IMG/VR virus record: IMGVR_UViG_3300021197_001711
Span: 1 to 52,152 of that record
Direction: 5' to 3' (one strand)
DNA length: 52,152 bases
Source: a virus
This document shows, in pieces, positions 16,601 to 24,370 of this stretch. Below the pieces are notes generated by a model. That model searched no databases, was not told where the DNA came from, and was given only the letters and a program-made list of their open reading frames with translations. The translations under genes and the position numbers were made by a program. The first letter of the stretch is position 1; each line of letters opens with the position of its first letter.

Positions 16601-18130
16601 ATGGCTTCAGTAATTAAACTCAAAAGGAGCGCAGTCTCCGGATCCGTCCCTAGCTCGCTAGCGGCCGGTGAGCTTGCAATTAATACAGCGGATAAGAAGC
16701 TGTTTTCATCAGACGGTTCTTCCGTCTTTAACGTAGCTGGTGATCTGTATAATGCAGTGACTCAAGCTAACTCTGGCACAGGCGGTGCTGACATCGTATT
16801 GACTGTAGATAATGAATCTCTGTCAAACGATGCCATTGAACTTGTTGGTGGTACAGGTATTACTGTTTCACGAAATGCAAACGGTGCAATTATTGTAACA
16901 ACAGATGGTGGCGGTAACGCTGCTGGTCTGACTGGTGCTGTTACTGTTGCATTGGCTGGTGACGTTACGGGTTCTGCTACATTCCAGAATGCTGGCGACA
17001 CTGCTACAATTACTACAACTATCGCAGATAACAGCCTTGTGTTGGGTACTGCTACTACTGGTGACTATGTTGCAAGTCTTGTAGCTGGTACAGACATGGT
17101 TATCACCAACAACTCTGGTGAAACTGCTACTCCTACTATTGCATTGAACAACGGTATTAGTGCTAATACATCTGGTAACGCTGGTACTGCTACTGCATTG
17201 CAAAATGCTCGTACAATTGGTGGTGTATCATTTGATGGTACTTCAAACATCAACCTTCCTGGTGTTAACACTGCTGGTAACCAAGATACTTCAGGTAATG
17301 CAGCAACAGCTACTAAATTGGCATCTTCTGTTAACATTGGTGGTACAGCGTTTGATGGTACTATTAATATTAACTTGGCTGGTGTTAACATTGCTGGTAC
17401 CCAGGATACGTCTGGTAATGCAGCAACAGCTACTGCACTAGCAACTGCTCGTAGTATTGGTGGCGTATCTTTTGATGGTACTGCTGATATTAACCTCCCA
17501 GGTGTTAACGCAACTGGTAACCAGAACACGACTGGTACTGCTGCTGCTTTGACAACAGCTCGTACAATCGCGCTTGCTGGTGACCAGGTTGGTTCTGCAT
17601 CGTTTGATGGTACTGGTAACATTTCCATTACAACACAAACACAAAACAATAGTGTTGATTTGGGTGCTCACACAACTGGTAACTACGTTGCTACTGTAAC
17701 TGGTACAGCTAATGAAATCGAAGTATCTGGTTCTGGTTCAGAGACTGCTGGCGTACAGATTGGCTTGCCAAGTGATGTTACGATTGGTAACGACTTGGTT
17801 GTTTCTGGCGACACTTCATTGACTGGTGGCTTGACAGTTGGCGGTAACTTAGAAGTTAACGGTACTCTGACATACATCGATTCAACTACAGTAACGATTG
17901 GCGATAACATGCTTAAGCTCGCCAATACCAACATTGCTGATACACTTGATACTGGTTTTTACGTACAGTACAACGATGGTGCCAAGAAGTTTGCCGGCCT
18001 GGTTCGTGACGCTACCGATGGTTCTTTCACGTTGTTTGAAGAGCTTTCAGCTGAACCCAATCAGCAGATCAACTTCAGTAATACAACCACAGCAACCCTC
18101 AACGCTAACATTGATGGCGGAACCTACTAA
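16601..18130 (+). CDS. Repeat-containing fibre protein, 509 aa, ending DGGTY
   Basis: The N-terminal 50 residues (SVIKLKRSAVSGSVPSSLAA, then GELAINTADKKLFSSDGSS) are a module shared with the genes at 18201 and 18946. Residues 190-310 are three 40-residue repeats with the core IGG[VT][SA]FDGT and [IL]NL[PA]GVN, a known tail-fibre repeat type, plus a degenerate fourth. A C-terminal domain contains GDLVVSGDTSLTGGLTVGGN (beta-helix-like) and LTYIDSTTVTIGDNMLKLAN before the end NIDGGTY. The base composition is Ala/Thr/Gly-codon rich. It ends before a UUCG terminator. Probably a host-recognition or whisker-type fibre. Confidence 0.75.
   Translation: MASVIKLKRSAVSGSVPSSLAAGELAINTADKKLFSSDGSSVFNVAGDLYNAVTQANSGTGGADIVLTVDNESLSNDAIELVGGTGITVSRNANGAIIVTTDGGGNAAGLTGAVTVALAGDVTGSATFQNAGDTATITTTIADNSLVLGTATTGDYVASLVAGTDMVITNNSGETATPTIALNNGISANTSGNAGTATALQNARTIGGVSFDGTSNINLPGVNTAGNQDTSGNAATATKLASSVNIGGTAFDGTININLAGVNIAGTQDTSGNAATATALATARSIGGVSFDGTADINLPGVNATGNQNTTGTAAALTTARTIALAGDQVGSASFDGTGNISITTQTQNNSVDLGAHTTGNYVATVTGTANEIEVSGSGSETAGVQIGLPSDVTIGNDLVVSGDTSLTGGLTVGGNLEVNGTLTYIDSTTVTIGDNMLKLANTNIADTLDTGFYVQYNDGAKKFAGLVRDATDGSFTLFEELSAEPNQQINFSNTTTATLNANIDGGTY
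17168..17527 (+). repeat. Three tandem 120-bp repeats in the fibre gene
   Basis: The TTTGATGGTA core recurs at 17231, 17351 and 17471, exactly 120 bp apart, with flanking DNA also similar (GGTAATGCAGCAACAGCTACT in units 2 and 3). Similarity at DNA level implies recent duplication or gene conversion. A fourth, degenerate unit follows to about 17620. Confidence 0.85.
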
Positions 18131-18148
18131 TAGGTATCTAATGATGGT

Positions 18149-18170
18149 ACGGGGCTTCGGCCCCGTTCTT
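18149..18170 (+). terminator. UUCG-loop terminator after the 16601 fibre
   Basis: ACGGGGC (18149-18155), loop TTCG, GCCCCGT (18160-18166), then TCTT. A 7-bp GC-rich stem with a stable tetraloop; the T tail is short. Confidence 0.75.
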
Positions 18171-18200
18171 ACATAAACATCAAAATAGGAAGAGATAACT

Positions 18201-18839
18201 GTGGCATCAATAATTAGGTTAAAGAGAAATAACTCGGCCGGTAATGCGCCATCTTCACTAGTAGCTGGTGAAGTAGCGCTTAATACCAACGACAAACGTC
18301 TTTACTCTTCTGATGGTTCCGCTATATTTGAAGTGGGTATTAACCCTCATCAGTTATCTGTTGGTACTGGTGGGTTATCTGTTGGTAATGGTGCGTTCTC
18401 GCTACCATCTGCTGACGGTTCATCTAATCAAATATTACAAACAGACGGATCTGGTAATGTTACTTGGCAGACATTCTTTCCTGCTAGTAACACAGTAACT
18501 ATTCAGACGAGTACAGTTGTAGCAGATGTGACGACTCAAATGAGCTCGTTGACATCTGAATCTAAAGTTGTTGCAAATCCACAAGGTTTCATTTCATTAA
18601 CTTCGCAGAACAATGATACGATAAAATTACCGTATTTTGGTCCAGAACTTGATGGTGTTCCTGTATACATTGATTTACGTAACGTAGGTAACGTAACGAA
18701 TGCATATTTGCAAACAACTTTTCAAACCAAAGCACAAGCATTAACAGCTAATAATGCAGTTAATAATCTTGTTCTTGACAGAGTACAAGTAGCTAACTTG
18801 AATTCAAGTCTTGCTACATTAGACGGTGGTACTTTCTAA
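18201..18839 (+). CDS. Fibre-family protein, 212 aa, ending LDGGTF (GTG start)
   Basis: The gene starts with GTG at 18201 after AGGAAGAG; no in-frame ATG fits the conserved N-terminus. Residues 2-50 (SIIRLKRNNSAGNAPSSLVA, then GEVALNTNDKRLYSSDGSA) are paralogous to the genes at 16601 and 18946. The following stretch HQLSVGTGGLSVGNG plus SNQILQTDGSGNVTW is shared closely with 18946. The C-terminus is a short beta domain ending LDGGTF. Tandem duplication of an appendage gene is the simplest reading. It lies between two terminators without a recognisable promoter, so it may depend on read-through. Confidence 0.7.
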   Translation: MASIIRLKRNNSAGNAPSSLVAGEVALNTNDKRLYSSDGSAIFEVGINPHQLSVGTGGLSVGNGAFSLPSADGSSNQILQTDGSGNVTWQTFFPASNTVTIQTSTVVADVTTQMSSLTSESKVVANPQGFISLTSQNNDTIKLPYFGPELDGVPVYIDLRNVGNVTNAYLQTTFQTKAQALTANNAVNNLVLDRVQVANLNSSLATLDGGTF

Positions 18840-18866
18840 AAGAAAGTAGTACAATAACTATGTGAC

Positions 18867-18891
18867 GGGGGACGTTCGCGTCCCCCTTTTT
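18867..18891 (+). terminator. Strong UUCG-loop terminator
   Basis: GGGGGACG (18867-18874), loop TTCG, CGTCCCCC (18879-18886), then TTTTT (18887-18891). Perfect 8-bp stem; the clearest intrinsic terminator in the window. Confidence 0.92.
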
Positions 18892-18945
18892 GATTAACTT
18901 GTGTATATACATGAGTGATTTCTCTATATAGAGGTTAAGTATAGC

Positions 18946-19611
18946 ATGTCAATTATAACGCTTAAGCGGAGTTCCGTAGCCGGTAAAATACCGACAACAT
19001 CAAACTTATCCCAAGGGGAGCTCGCGCTTAATACTAACGATGGACGATTATATTCGTCTAATGGCACCAGTGTGTTTGAAATCGGTGCTAGTGTTCATTC
19101 CCTTTCCGTAGGTGCTGGTAATTTTTCTGTTGCCAATGGCACACTCACATTTCCTACAACAGATGGATCGGCCAATCAGTTTCTCAAGACTGACGGCAGT
19201 GGTAACCTATCGTTTGGTACCCCAAGTCCCAGTAGGCAAGCAATACATATTATAACGTCCGATACGTTACTCGATTCTTCAGACCATGACAGCGCTGTAG
19301 TAGTCAACACTACCAATAACGTCAAGATAGAACTGGACGAATCTACAAATCTCACGGTAGGAGATAAATTCACAATTCTCCCCGTTAAAACTACAACAAT
19401 CACAATAGAGCTCGAAGGATCCGACTACTTTATGGGTAGTCCATCATATTCAACGTTGCAAATAAATGTCCTGAAGGACACGCAGATCAGCAGTTATCAA
19501 AACACTACAATTGATACAGCATCAGGTGTTGAAACAATTTCAGCAGCTCTATACTCTAAAATAGAAGTGTTGTATGTTGGTGCTAGGAAGTTTGTTCTGG
19601 TCAAGCAATGA
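18946..19611 (+). CDS. Fibre-family protein, 221 aa
   Basis: Paralogue of the 18201 gene: IITLKRSSVAGKIPTTSNLS, GELALNTNDGRLYSSNGTS, HSLSVGAGNFSVANG and NQFLKTDGSGNLSFG line up over the first 95 residues. The C-terminal 120 residues are unrelated to its neighbour and contain a Thr-rich beta domain (LTVGDKFTILPVKTTTITIE), so the pair shares a stem and differs in the tip. It lacks the DGG[TN][FY] ending. The 54-bp gap before it contains a 12-bp palindrome (CTCTATATAGAG, 18922-18933) but no clear promoter. Confidence 0.7.
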   Translation: MSIITLKRSSVAGKIPTTSNLSQGELALNTNDGRLYSSNGTSVFEIGASVHSLSVGAGNFSVANGTLTFPTTDGSANQFLKTDGSGNLSFGTPSPSRQAIHIITSDTLLDSSDHDSAVVVNTTNNVKIELDESTNLTVGDKFTILPVKTTTITIELEGSDYFMGSPSYSTLQINVLKDTQISSYQNTTIDTASGVETISAALYSKIEVLYVGARKFVLVKQ

Positions 19612-19618
19612 TAATTAT

Positions 19619-19626
19619 TATAAATA
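19619..19626 (+). promoter_or_regulatory. Late promoter before the prohead core genes
   Basis: Exact TATAAATA, 29 bp before the ATG at 19656, with a TTGAGG ribosome site between. It opens the prohead core-protease unit. Confidence 0.85.
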
Positions 19627-19655
19627 ATACGTAATTAAATAAAGTTGAGGTTATT

Positions 19656-19862
19656 ATGTCAAACTCTTACGACAATGCTTTCGATGCTGTGATGAATAAG
19701 AACCCTGCAGAATTTCAAGATGCGGTGGGTGGTATTCTAGCTGATAAGCTGAGAGAAAGAATAGGTGTAGAGAAGGTGGCCGTTGCACAGAGCTTCCTAA
19801 ATGAGCCTGAGGCAGAGCTCGAACACGAAGAACAAGAAGAGGTTGCAGATGAAGAAGTTTAG
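19656..19862 (+). CDS. Prohead core protein, gp67/68-like, 68 aa
   Basis: 68 residues: a helical N-terminal half (NAFDAVMNKNPAEFQDAVGG) and a strongly acidic C-terminus (ELEHEEQEEVADEEV). In T4 the small core proteins gp67 and gp68 lie just before the protease gene 21 and are cut by it; size, acidity and position fit that role. I assign by context and composition, not by a clear sequence match, and cannot say which of the two it corresponds to. It overlaps the next gene by 14 bp. Confidence 0.6.
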   Translation: MSNSYDNAFDAVMNKNPAEFQDAVGGILADKLRERIGVEKVAVAQSFLNEPEAELEHEEQEEVADEEV

Positions 19863-20175
19863 AGAACTAATCGAAGCTCCTGGGGCTCCTGCGCAGGACA
19901 ATAAAACAGAAAAAGACGACGATCAGGAAGTTAAAGGTTACAAGCCTCGTTCCAAAGGAGAAGAGGACTTTGCCGATGCTCACACTGTAGATAAAAAAGA
20001 TCATCCTGTAGCGGATGATGCTCAGTTCTCAGGCGGTGGTAAGAAAGGTAGCCCTGAAGAACATAAAGGTGGCAAGAAGCATGCTGGTGGCGAAGATGTC
20101 GTAATGCAAGGGTCGTCCAAGATTAAAGAAAGTTTTTCTTCTTTTATAAAGGAGATACAAGATGGCGACGATTAA
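19849..20175 (+). CDS. Small prohead-core-type protein, 108 aa
   Basis: I choose ATG 19849, preceded by AGAGG at good spacing, over the longer in-frame ATG at 19801 that lies within the acidic coding region of the previous gene. The product (MKKFRELIEAPGAPAQDN...) is very hydrophilic and rich in Lys, Asp, Gly and His, with no fold signature. Near the C-terminus, SSKIKESFSSF contains I-K-E, which fits the [LI]-x-E consensus cut by T4 prohead protease gp21. Such a low-complexity core protein would be degraded to internal peptides during maturation; this is inferred. It overlaps both neighbours (14 bp each side), showing coupling. Confidence 0.6.
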   Translation: MKKFRELIEAPGAPAQDNKTEKDDDQEVKGYKPRSKGEEDFADAHTVDKKDHPVADDAQFSGGGKKGSPEEHKGGKKHAGGEDVVMQGSSKIKESFSSFIKEIQDGDD

Positions 20176-20425
20176 ACTATTGGGTACTTCAGCTGATCTT
20201 TCTACAGCCAATAACTGTGGACTTGCAACAATGGTGCGAGTTATCAATACAGGTGCAGGAGAGGTTACTGTAACAGTTGCGAATACAGTGGGCCCAGAGA
20301 ACGATGGTGGCCAAGGTGGATCCGTAGTCATTGAAGCTGGCGCTTCTGAAATAGTAATGAAGCAACCCACAGACACTGTGACAGCAACTGCAGATGTTAA
20401 AGCAACTCCGGTAGCAAGGTACTAA
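20162..20425 (+). CDS. Small beta-rich structural-type protein, 87 aa
   Basis: ATG 20162 follows AAAGGAGAT with good spacing and overlaps the upstream gene by 14 bp. The 87-residue product is Val/Thr/Ala/Gly-rich with alternating strands (MVRVINTGAGEVTVTVANTV) and few charges. It resembles the small beta-sandwich proteins found in marine-phage head operons, but I cannot name a family. It lies directly before the protease and may be a head decoration or core component. T4 has no gene here. Confidence 0.6.
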   Translation: MATIKLLGTSADLSTANNCGLATMVRVINTGAGEVTVTVANTVGPENDGGQGGSVVIEAGASEIVMKQPTDTVTATADVKATPVARY

Positions 20426-20427
20426 CA

Positions 20428-21084
20428 ATGAAACTCATATGCGAAATAAACGAAAATCTAGAGTACGTAGCTGAAGAGACTGAAAGTGGTGGTAAGAGCC
20501 ATCATATCAAAGGTGTGTTCATGCAAGGTAATCTCAAGAACAGAAATGGTCGTGTTTATCCCATGGAAGTTTTAGAAAACGAGGTTAACCGTTATACTAA
20601 AGAGTATATAGACCGTAAGAGAGCTTTTGGTGAACTTGGCCATCCATCTGGTCCAACCATTAATCTAGATCGTGTGTCGCATATGATAACAGAGCTTAAG
20701 AGAGAAGGTGATAACTTTATTGGTAAGGCCAAGATCATGGATACCCCGATGGGGAATATCGTAAAGAATTTGATGGACGAAGGCGCTACCATTGGTGTAT
20801 CGTCACGTGGTATGGGATCACTAAAGCAAAACAGAAGCGGTATTGCTGAAGTGCAAAAAGACTTTATGCTGGCTACTGCAGCAGATATTGTAGCAGATCC
20901 ATCTGCTCCTGACGCTTTCGTTGAAGGTATAATGGAAGGTGTCGAGTGGCTTTATGATGATCGCGCTGGTTGGAAACAAGTACAAATGAGTGAAATGCTT
21001 AGAGACGATCTGAAAACTAAATCTGCCAAACAAATTGAAGAGAATAAAATCAAAATATTTGAGAACTTCCTCTCAAAACTATAA
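20428..21084 (+). CDS. 21: Prohead maturation protease gp21
   Basis: 218 residues, as in T4 gp21 (212). The serine protease degrades the scaffold and trims gp23, gp67 and others after prohead assembly. The conserved histidine is in RAFGELGHPSGPTINLD (H72) and the nucleophile in GATIGVSSRGMGS (S125 or S126), the herpes-type prohead protease arrangement (peptidase family S80). The start MKLICEIN is near the typical family N-terminus. It is followed by scaffold and capsid genes exactly as in T4. Confidence 0.92.
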   Translation: MKLICEINENLEYVAEETESGGKSHHIKGVFMQGNLKNRNGRVYPMEVLENEVNRYTKEYIDRKRAFGELGHPSGPTINLDRVSHMITELKREGDNFIGKAKIMDTPMGNIVKNLMDEGATIGVSSRGMGSLKQNRSGIAEVQKDFMLATAADIVADPSAPDAFVEGIMEGVEWLYDDRAGWKQVQMSEMLRDDLKTKSAKQIEENKIKIFENFLSKL

Positions 21085-21087
21085 TTT

Positions 21088-21095
21088 TATAAATA
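21088..21095 (+). promoter_or_regulatory. Late promoter before the scaffold gene
   Basis: Exact TATAAATA, 34 bp before the gp22 ATG at 21130, with AAAGGAGAA between. Scaffold and capsid each have their own late promoter. Confidence 0.85.
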
Positions 21096-21129
21096 ATAAA
21101 GAACAAGAATCCCATAAAGGAGAAATGTA

Positions 21130-22251
21130 ATGTCTGATAAAGAACTAGAGATGAAAGAAGTCGCCGACGAGCAGTTGGACGAGTTCAAAGCATCTTATGG
21201 TGATCCATCAGAAGTACCTGCGCCTGCTGCAAAGAAGGCTAAGGCACCTGGTAAGTCTAAAAACGTCGAAGACGATCCTAAGGATGCACCCACTGCAGTT
21301 AAACCAAAAGCTGCTGCAGTTAAAGAATCCAAACTTGGTATGATCCAAGCCATGATCGAACGAATGAATACTATGAGAAAAGAAGATCTCATCAGTTCTT
21401 TCGACAGTGTTCTGGAAGCTCTTCAGTCCAATCAACATGATGGCGAAGATGTACAAGAAGAGTCTGTCGAAGTAGTTCGAGCTGGACATAAGGTAACTTC
21501 TGACGATGTGGACATTAACGAAGATATCGCTGCTCTTTTCTCAGGTGACGAGTCTCTGTCTGAAGAGTTTAAAGAAAAAGCTACAACCGTATTTGAAGCT
21601 GCTGTAATTGGTAAGATCAATGAGCAACTAGAAAAGTATGTTGTAGAAATCGATTCTGAAATTCAAGCTGAGAAGGACAGACTGAAAGAAGAGACTGTTA
21701 GTCAGCTTGATCAATATCTTGACTATGTTGTTGAGAATTGGATGGCAGAGAATCAGTTGGCTGTCGAAGCTGGTATCAAGTCCGATATTACCGAGAGCTT
21801 CATAACTGGTCTTAAAGACCTGTTTACCGAACACTACATTGAAATCCCTGATGACAAGGTAGATGTTGTTGAAGAGCTAGCAGCACGTGCTGATGAGCTT
21901 GAGACTCGCCTCAATGGTGAGATCGAAAGAACTTCAGACATGAAGACTGAAATTAATGAGTTCAGGAAAGCTAAGCTGTTCGCTGAGGCTTCAGAATCCT
22001 TAACTGAGACACAAAAAGAAAAATTTAAGGTTTTAGCTGAGAGTGTTGATTTTGTGGACGAAAGCATCTTTACAAGCAAACTTGAGACGCTGAAAGAAAG
22101 TTACTTTTCTTCTGCAGAGGAAACCACAGCTATCGTAAGCGATTTCGATGACGCTGAGCCTCTCGAAGAAGAAGTTACAACGACAGCACGTTCAGGTGAT
22201 CCAGAGATGTCAGCTTATGTTGGCGCAATTTCAAGAACACTGAAAAAATAA
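21130..22251 (+). CDS. 22: Prohead core scaffold protein gp22
   Basis: 373 residues, longer than T4 gp22 (269). The scaffold forms the core on which gp23 assembles and is then digested by gp21. The protein is acidic and largely alpha-helical; long coiled-coil stretches cover about residues 140-320 (for example EELAARADELETRLNGEIER). The extra length is an N-terminal extension rich in Lys/Ala/Pro/Glu (about residues 15-75). The C-terminus ends AYVGAISRTLKK, a conserved scaffold ending. Position between gp21 and gp23 fixes the identity. Confidence 0.9.
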   Translation: MSDKELEMKEVADEQLDEFKASYGDPSEVPAPAAKKAKAPGKSKNVEDDPKDAPTAVKPKAAAVKESKLGMIQAMIERMNTMRKEDLISSFDSVLEALQSNQHDGEDVQEESVEVVRAGHKVTSDDVDINEDIAALFSGDESLSEEFKEKATTVFEAAVIGKINEQLEKYVVEIDSEIQAEKDRLKEETVSQLDQYLDYVVENWMAENQLAVEAGIKSDITESFITGLKDLFTEHYIEIPDDKVDVVEELAARADELETRLNGEIERTSDMKTEINEFRKAKLFAEASESLTETQKEKFKVLAESVDFVDESIFTSKLETLKESYFSSAEETTAIVSDFDDAEPLEEEVTTTARSGDPEMSAYVGAISRTLKK

Positions 22252-22255
22252 TACT

Positions 22256-22263
22256 TATAAATA
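22256..22263 (+). promoter_or_regulatory. Late promoter before the major capsid gene
   Basis: Exact TATAAATA, 31 bp before the gp23 ATG at 22295, with TTAAGGAGACA between. Expected to be one of the strongest late promoters. Confidence 0.88.
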
Positions 22264-22294
22264 AAACTAGATCGACACCGTTAAGGAGACAACA

Positions 22295-23689
22295 ATGCAA
22301 TACGTAACAGAAGAACTAGTCGAAAAGTGGACCCCAGTTCTTGAGCACTCCGATCTTCCTGAGATCGCAGATACTCATCGTAGATCTGTAACCGCTACTC
22401 TACTAGAAAATCAACAACGCGCATCACGCGAAGCTGCACAAGGCTCGGGTGGTTACAACATGCCATCTCTCTTGGGAGAAGCTGCACCTGCTAACGCAAT
22501 GGGTGCCTCATCATCTGTAGCTGGTGATGGTAGCGTAGATATCTTCGACCCAGTTCTTATTTCGCTGGTTCGCCGTTCCATGCCTAACCTAATTGCTTAT
22601 GACATTGCTGGCGTTCAGCCAATGACTGGTCCTACTGGACTGATCTTTGCAATGCGAGCTCGTTACACTAGTCAAGCTGGTACTGAGGCTCTGTACAATG
22701 AAGCTGATACAGATTTCTCTAAGTCAGCTGCTGGTAACACTCTGTCTGGTTTTGCTCGTGATGAGTCAACTGGTGATGGCGTTACTACTGGTCAGACTGG
22801 TGCTGATCCCACAACTCGTGTTTCTGCTAATGCCTACACTGTAGCAACTGGTATGAGCACAGCACAAGCTGAAGCACTTGGAGATGCCTCCAACAATGCT
22901 TTCCAGCAAATGGCTTTCTCAATTGAAAAAGTATCTGTAACAGCTGTTTCACGTGCTCTGAAAGCTGAGTACACAATGGAACTTGCTCAAGACCTTAAAG
23001 CAGTACACGGCCTTGACGCTGAAACAGAACTTTCTAACATCCTCTCTGCTGAGATCCTTGCTGAAATCAACCGAGAAGTTGTTCGTACAATCAACTACAC
23101 TGCTACTGCTGGTGCACAAGACAATACTGCAGTCGCTGGTACTTTTAACCTGGACGTCGACTCAAACGGTCGTTGGTCAGTTGAACGCTTCAAGGGAATG
23201 ATTTTCCAAATCGAGCGTGAAGCTAACCAGATCGCTAAGGACACAAGGCGTGGTAAGGGTAATATCCTAATCTGTTCTTCTGACGTAGCTTCTGCTCTTC
23301 AGATGGCTGGTGTTCTGGATTACACTCCTGCTCTGTCTTCTAACCTGAATGTTGATGACACTGGTAACACTTTCGCAGGTGTATTGAACGGTCGTATCCG
23401 AGTATACATCGATCCTTACTTCGCAAGTGCTGCTGGTAACCAGTACATGACAATCGGCTACAAAGGCTCAAGCGCTTTTGATGCTGGTCTGTTCTACTGC
23501 CCATACGTACCTTTACAAATGGTTCGTGCGGTTGGTGAAGAGAGCTTCCAGCCTAAGATTGGTTTTAAGACTCGCTACGGCATGGTCGCAAATCCATTCG
23601 CTAAGGGCGCTACTGCTGGTAATGGTTCTATCTCTTTCGCAGATAAGAACGTATACTACAGAATGGTTGCTGTTTCAAACCTGATGTAA
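22295..23689 (+). CDS. 23: Major capsid protein gp23
   Basis: 464 residues (T4 gp23 precursor is 521). HK97-fold shell protein. Typical segments are the N-terminal scaffold-binding arm with VTATLLENQQRASREAA, then FDPVLISLVRRSMPNLIAYD, GVQPMTGPTGLIFAMRARY, and the C-terminal FQPKIGFKTRYGMVANPF block. The arm up to about residue 65 would be removed by gp21. A separate vertex gene (gp24) is absent from this stretch. Codons are visibly more C/G-rich at third positions than in neighbours, as expected for an abundant protein. Confidence 0.97.
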   Translation: MQYVTEELVEKWTPVLEHSDLPEIADTHRRSVTATLLENQQRASREAAQGSGGYNMPSLLGEAAPANAMGASSSVAGDGSVDIFDPVLISLVRRSMPNLIAYDIAGVQPMTGPTGLIFAMRARYTSQAGTEALYNEADTDFSKSAAGNTLSGFARDESTGDGVTTGQTGADPTTRVSANAYTVATGMSTAQAEALGDASNNAFQQMAFSIEKVSVTAVSRALKAEYTMELAQDLKAVHGLDAETELSNILSAEILAEINREVVRTINYTATAGAQDNTAVAGTFNLDVDSNGRWSVERFKGMIFQIEREANQIAKDTRRGKGNILICSSDVASALQMAGVLDYTPALSSNLNVDDTGNTFAGVLNGRIRVYIDPYFASAAGNQYMTIGYKGSSAFDAGLFYCPYVPLQMVRAVGEESFQPKIGFKTRYGMVANPFAKGATAGNGSISFADKNVYYRMVAVSNLM

Positions 23690-23718
23690 TAATAAGAACT
23701 GGGTAACCAGTCTTTTGA

Positions 23719-23745
23719 AAGGGTCTCTTCGGAGGCCCTTTTTTT
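23719..23745 (+). terminator. UUCG-loop terminator after the capsid gene
   Basis: AAGGGTCTC (23719-23727), loop TTCG, GAGGCCCTT (23732-23740) with one T-G pair, followed by a long T run to 23745. Strong intrinsic terminator closing the head operon. Confidence 0.92.
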
Positions 23746-23763
23746 ATGCGTGATTTTTATACG

Positions 23764-23771
23764 TATAAATA
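23764..23771 (+). promoter_or_regulatory. Late promoter before the gp3-like gene
   Basis: Exact TATAAATA, 16 bp before ATG 23788. It lies just after the capsid terminator, so the next gene has its own late control. Confidence 0.8.
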
Positions 23772-23787
23772 GTAGAGAGGTATACTT

Positions 23788-24312
23788 ATGAGCACATTAA
23801 ACAGTCAACCAACCAATAAGAATATGCTATCCCCAACAGGATTCAGATTCGTATTGGATAGAACACCTGGTATAAATTACTTTACCTACAGTGTACCAAT
23901 CCCAACTCTCACGCTTGGTGACTACGATGTGGCTACGCCTTTTGTTACATTGCCATACCCGGGTGACAAGCTGAGATATGAACCTCTCTCACTGAGATTC
24001 AGAGTAGATGAGGATCTCAAGAACTATATGGAAATACACAACTGGCTTGTTTCCCTTGGCTATCCTGAATCGTTTGATGGAAATGCTTATCAAGGAACAA
24101 GAGGATCAGCATTCAAGAACAGCAATGTTTTCTCGGATGGGACGTTGTTAGTATTGTCTAGCAATCAGAATCCCAATTTAAGTATTAGTTTTGAGGATAT
24201 GTTTCCTATTGCTTTGACAGAATTGACATTCGATGCCTCACTTACAGATATCGAATATCTCGAAGCTACAGCAACATTTAGATACAAAGCATATAAAATT
24301 ACCGAAGTTTAG
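23788..24312 (+). CDS. 3: Tail completion protein, gp3-like
   Basis: 174 residues, the size of T4 gp3 (176), which caps the tail tube. The fold looks tube-like: NMLSPTGFRFVLDRTPGINY, YSVPIPTLTLGDYDVATPF, a middle LSLRFRVDEDLKNYMEIHNW and a terminal strand ATFRYKAYKI. In marine T4-like phages a gene of this kind lies between gp23 and uvsY and is usually named gp3; I rely on that synteny. It could also be a baseplate tube-initiator-like protein of the same fold. Controlled by the late box at 23764. Confidence 0.7.
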   Translation: MSTLNSQPTNKNMLSPTGFRFVLDRTPGINYFTYSVPIPTLTLGDYDVATPFVTLPYPGDKLRYEPLSLRFRVDEDLKNYMEIHNWLVSLGYPESFDGNAYQGTRGSAFKNSNVFSDGTLLVLSSNQNPNLSISFEDMFPIALTELTFDASLTDIEYLEATATFRYKAYKITEV

Positions 24313-24342
24313 TTGCTGCTAACCCGCATTATATCATATAAT
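24313..24342 (+). promoter_or_regulatory. Sigma70-like promoter before uvsY
   Basis: TTGCTG (24313-24318), 18-bp spacer, TATAAT (24337-24342). The -10 is perfect and the -35 is 3/6. Transcription would start near 24349, after the first in-frame ATG (24341), which supports the later start at 24371 for uvsY. Confidence 0.45.
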
Positions 24343-24370
24343 GGTAGCACGTGATAATTTAGGTGATGAT

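Noticed and set aside
17168-17620. Regularly spaced repeats considered as a CRISPR array
   Set aside because: The repeats are in frame, 120 bp, contiguous and code for known fibre motifs; there are no short repeat-spacer units.
17065-17649. Reverse-strand 194-codon frame opposite the fibre repeats
   Set aside because: Its internal repeats merely reflect the 120-bp repeats of the + strand fibre gene; composition (Ala/Val/Pro) is that of an antisense shadow.
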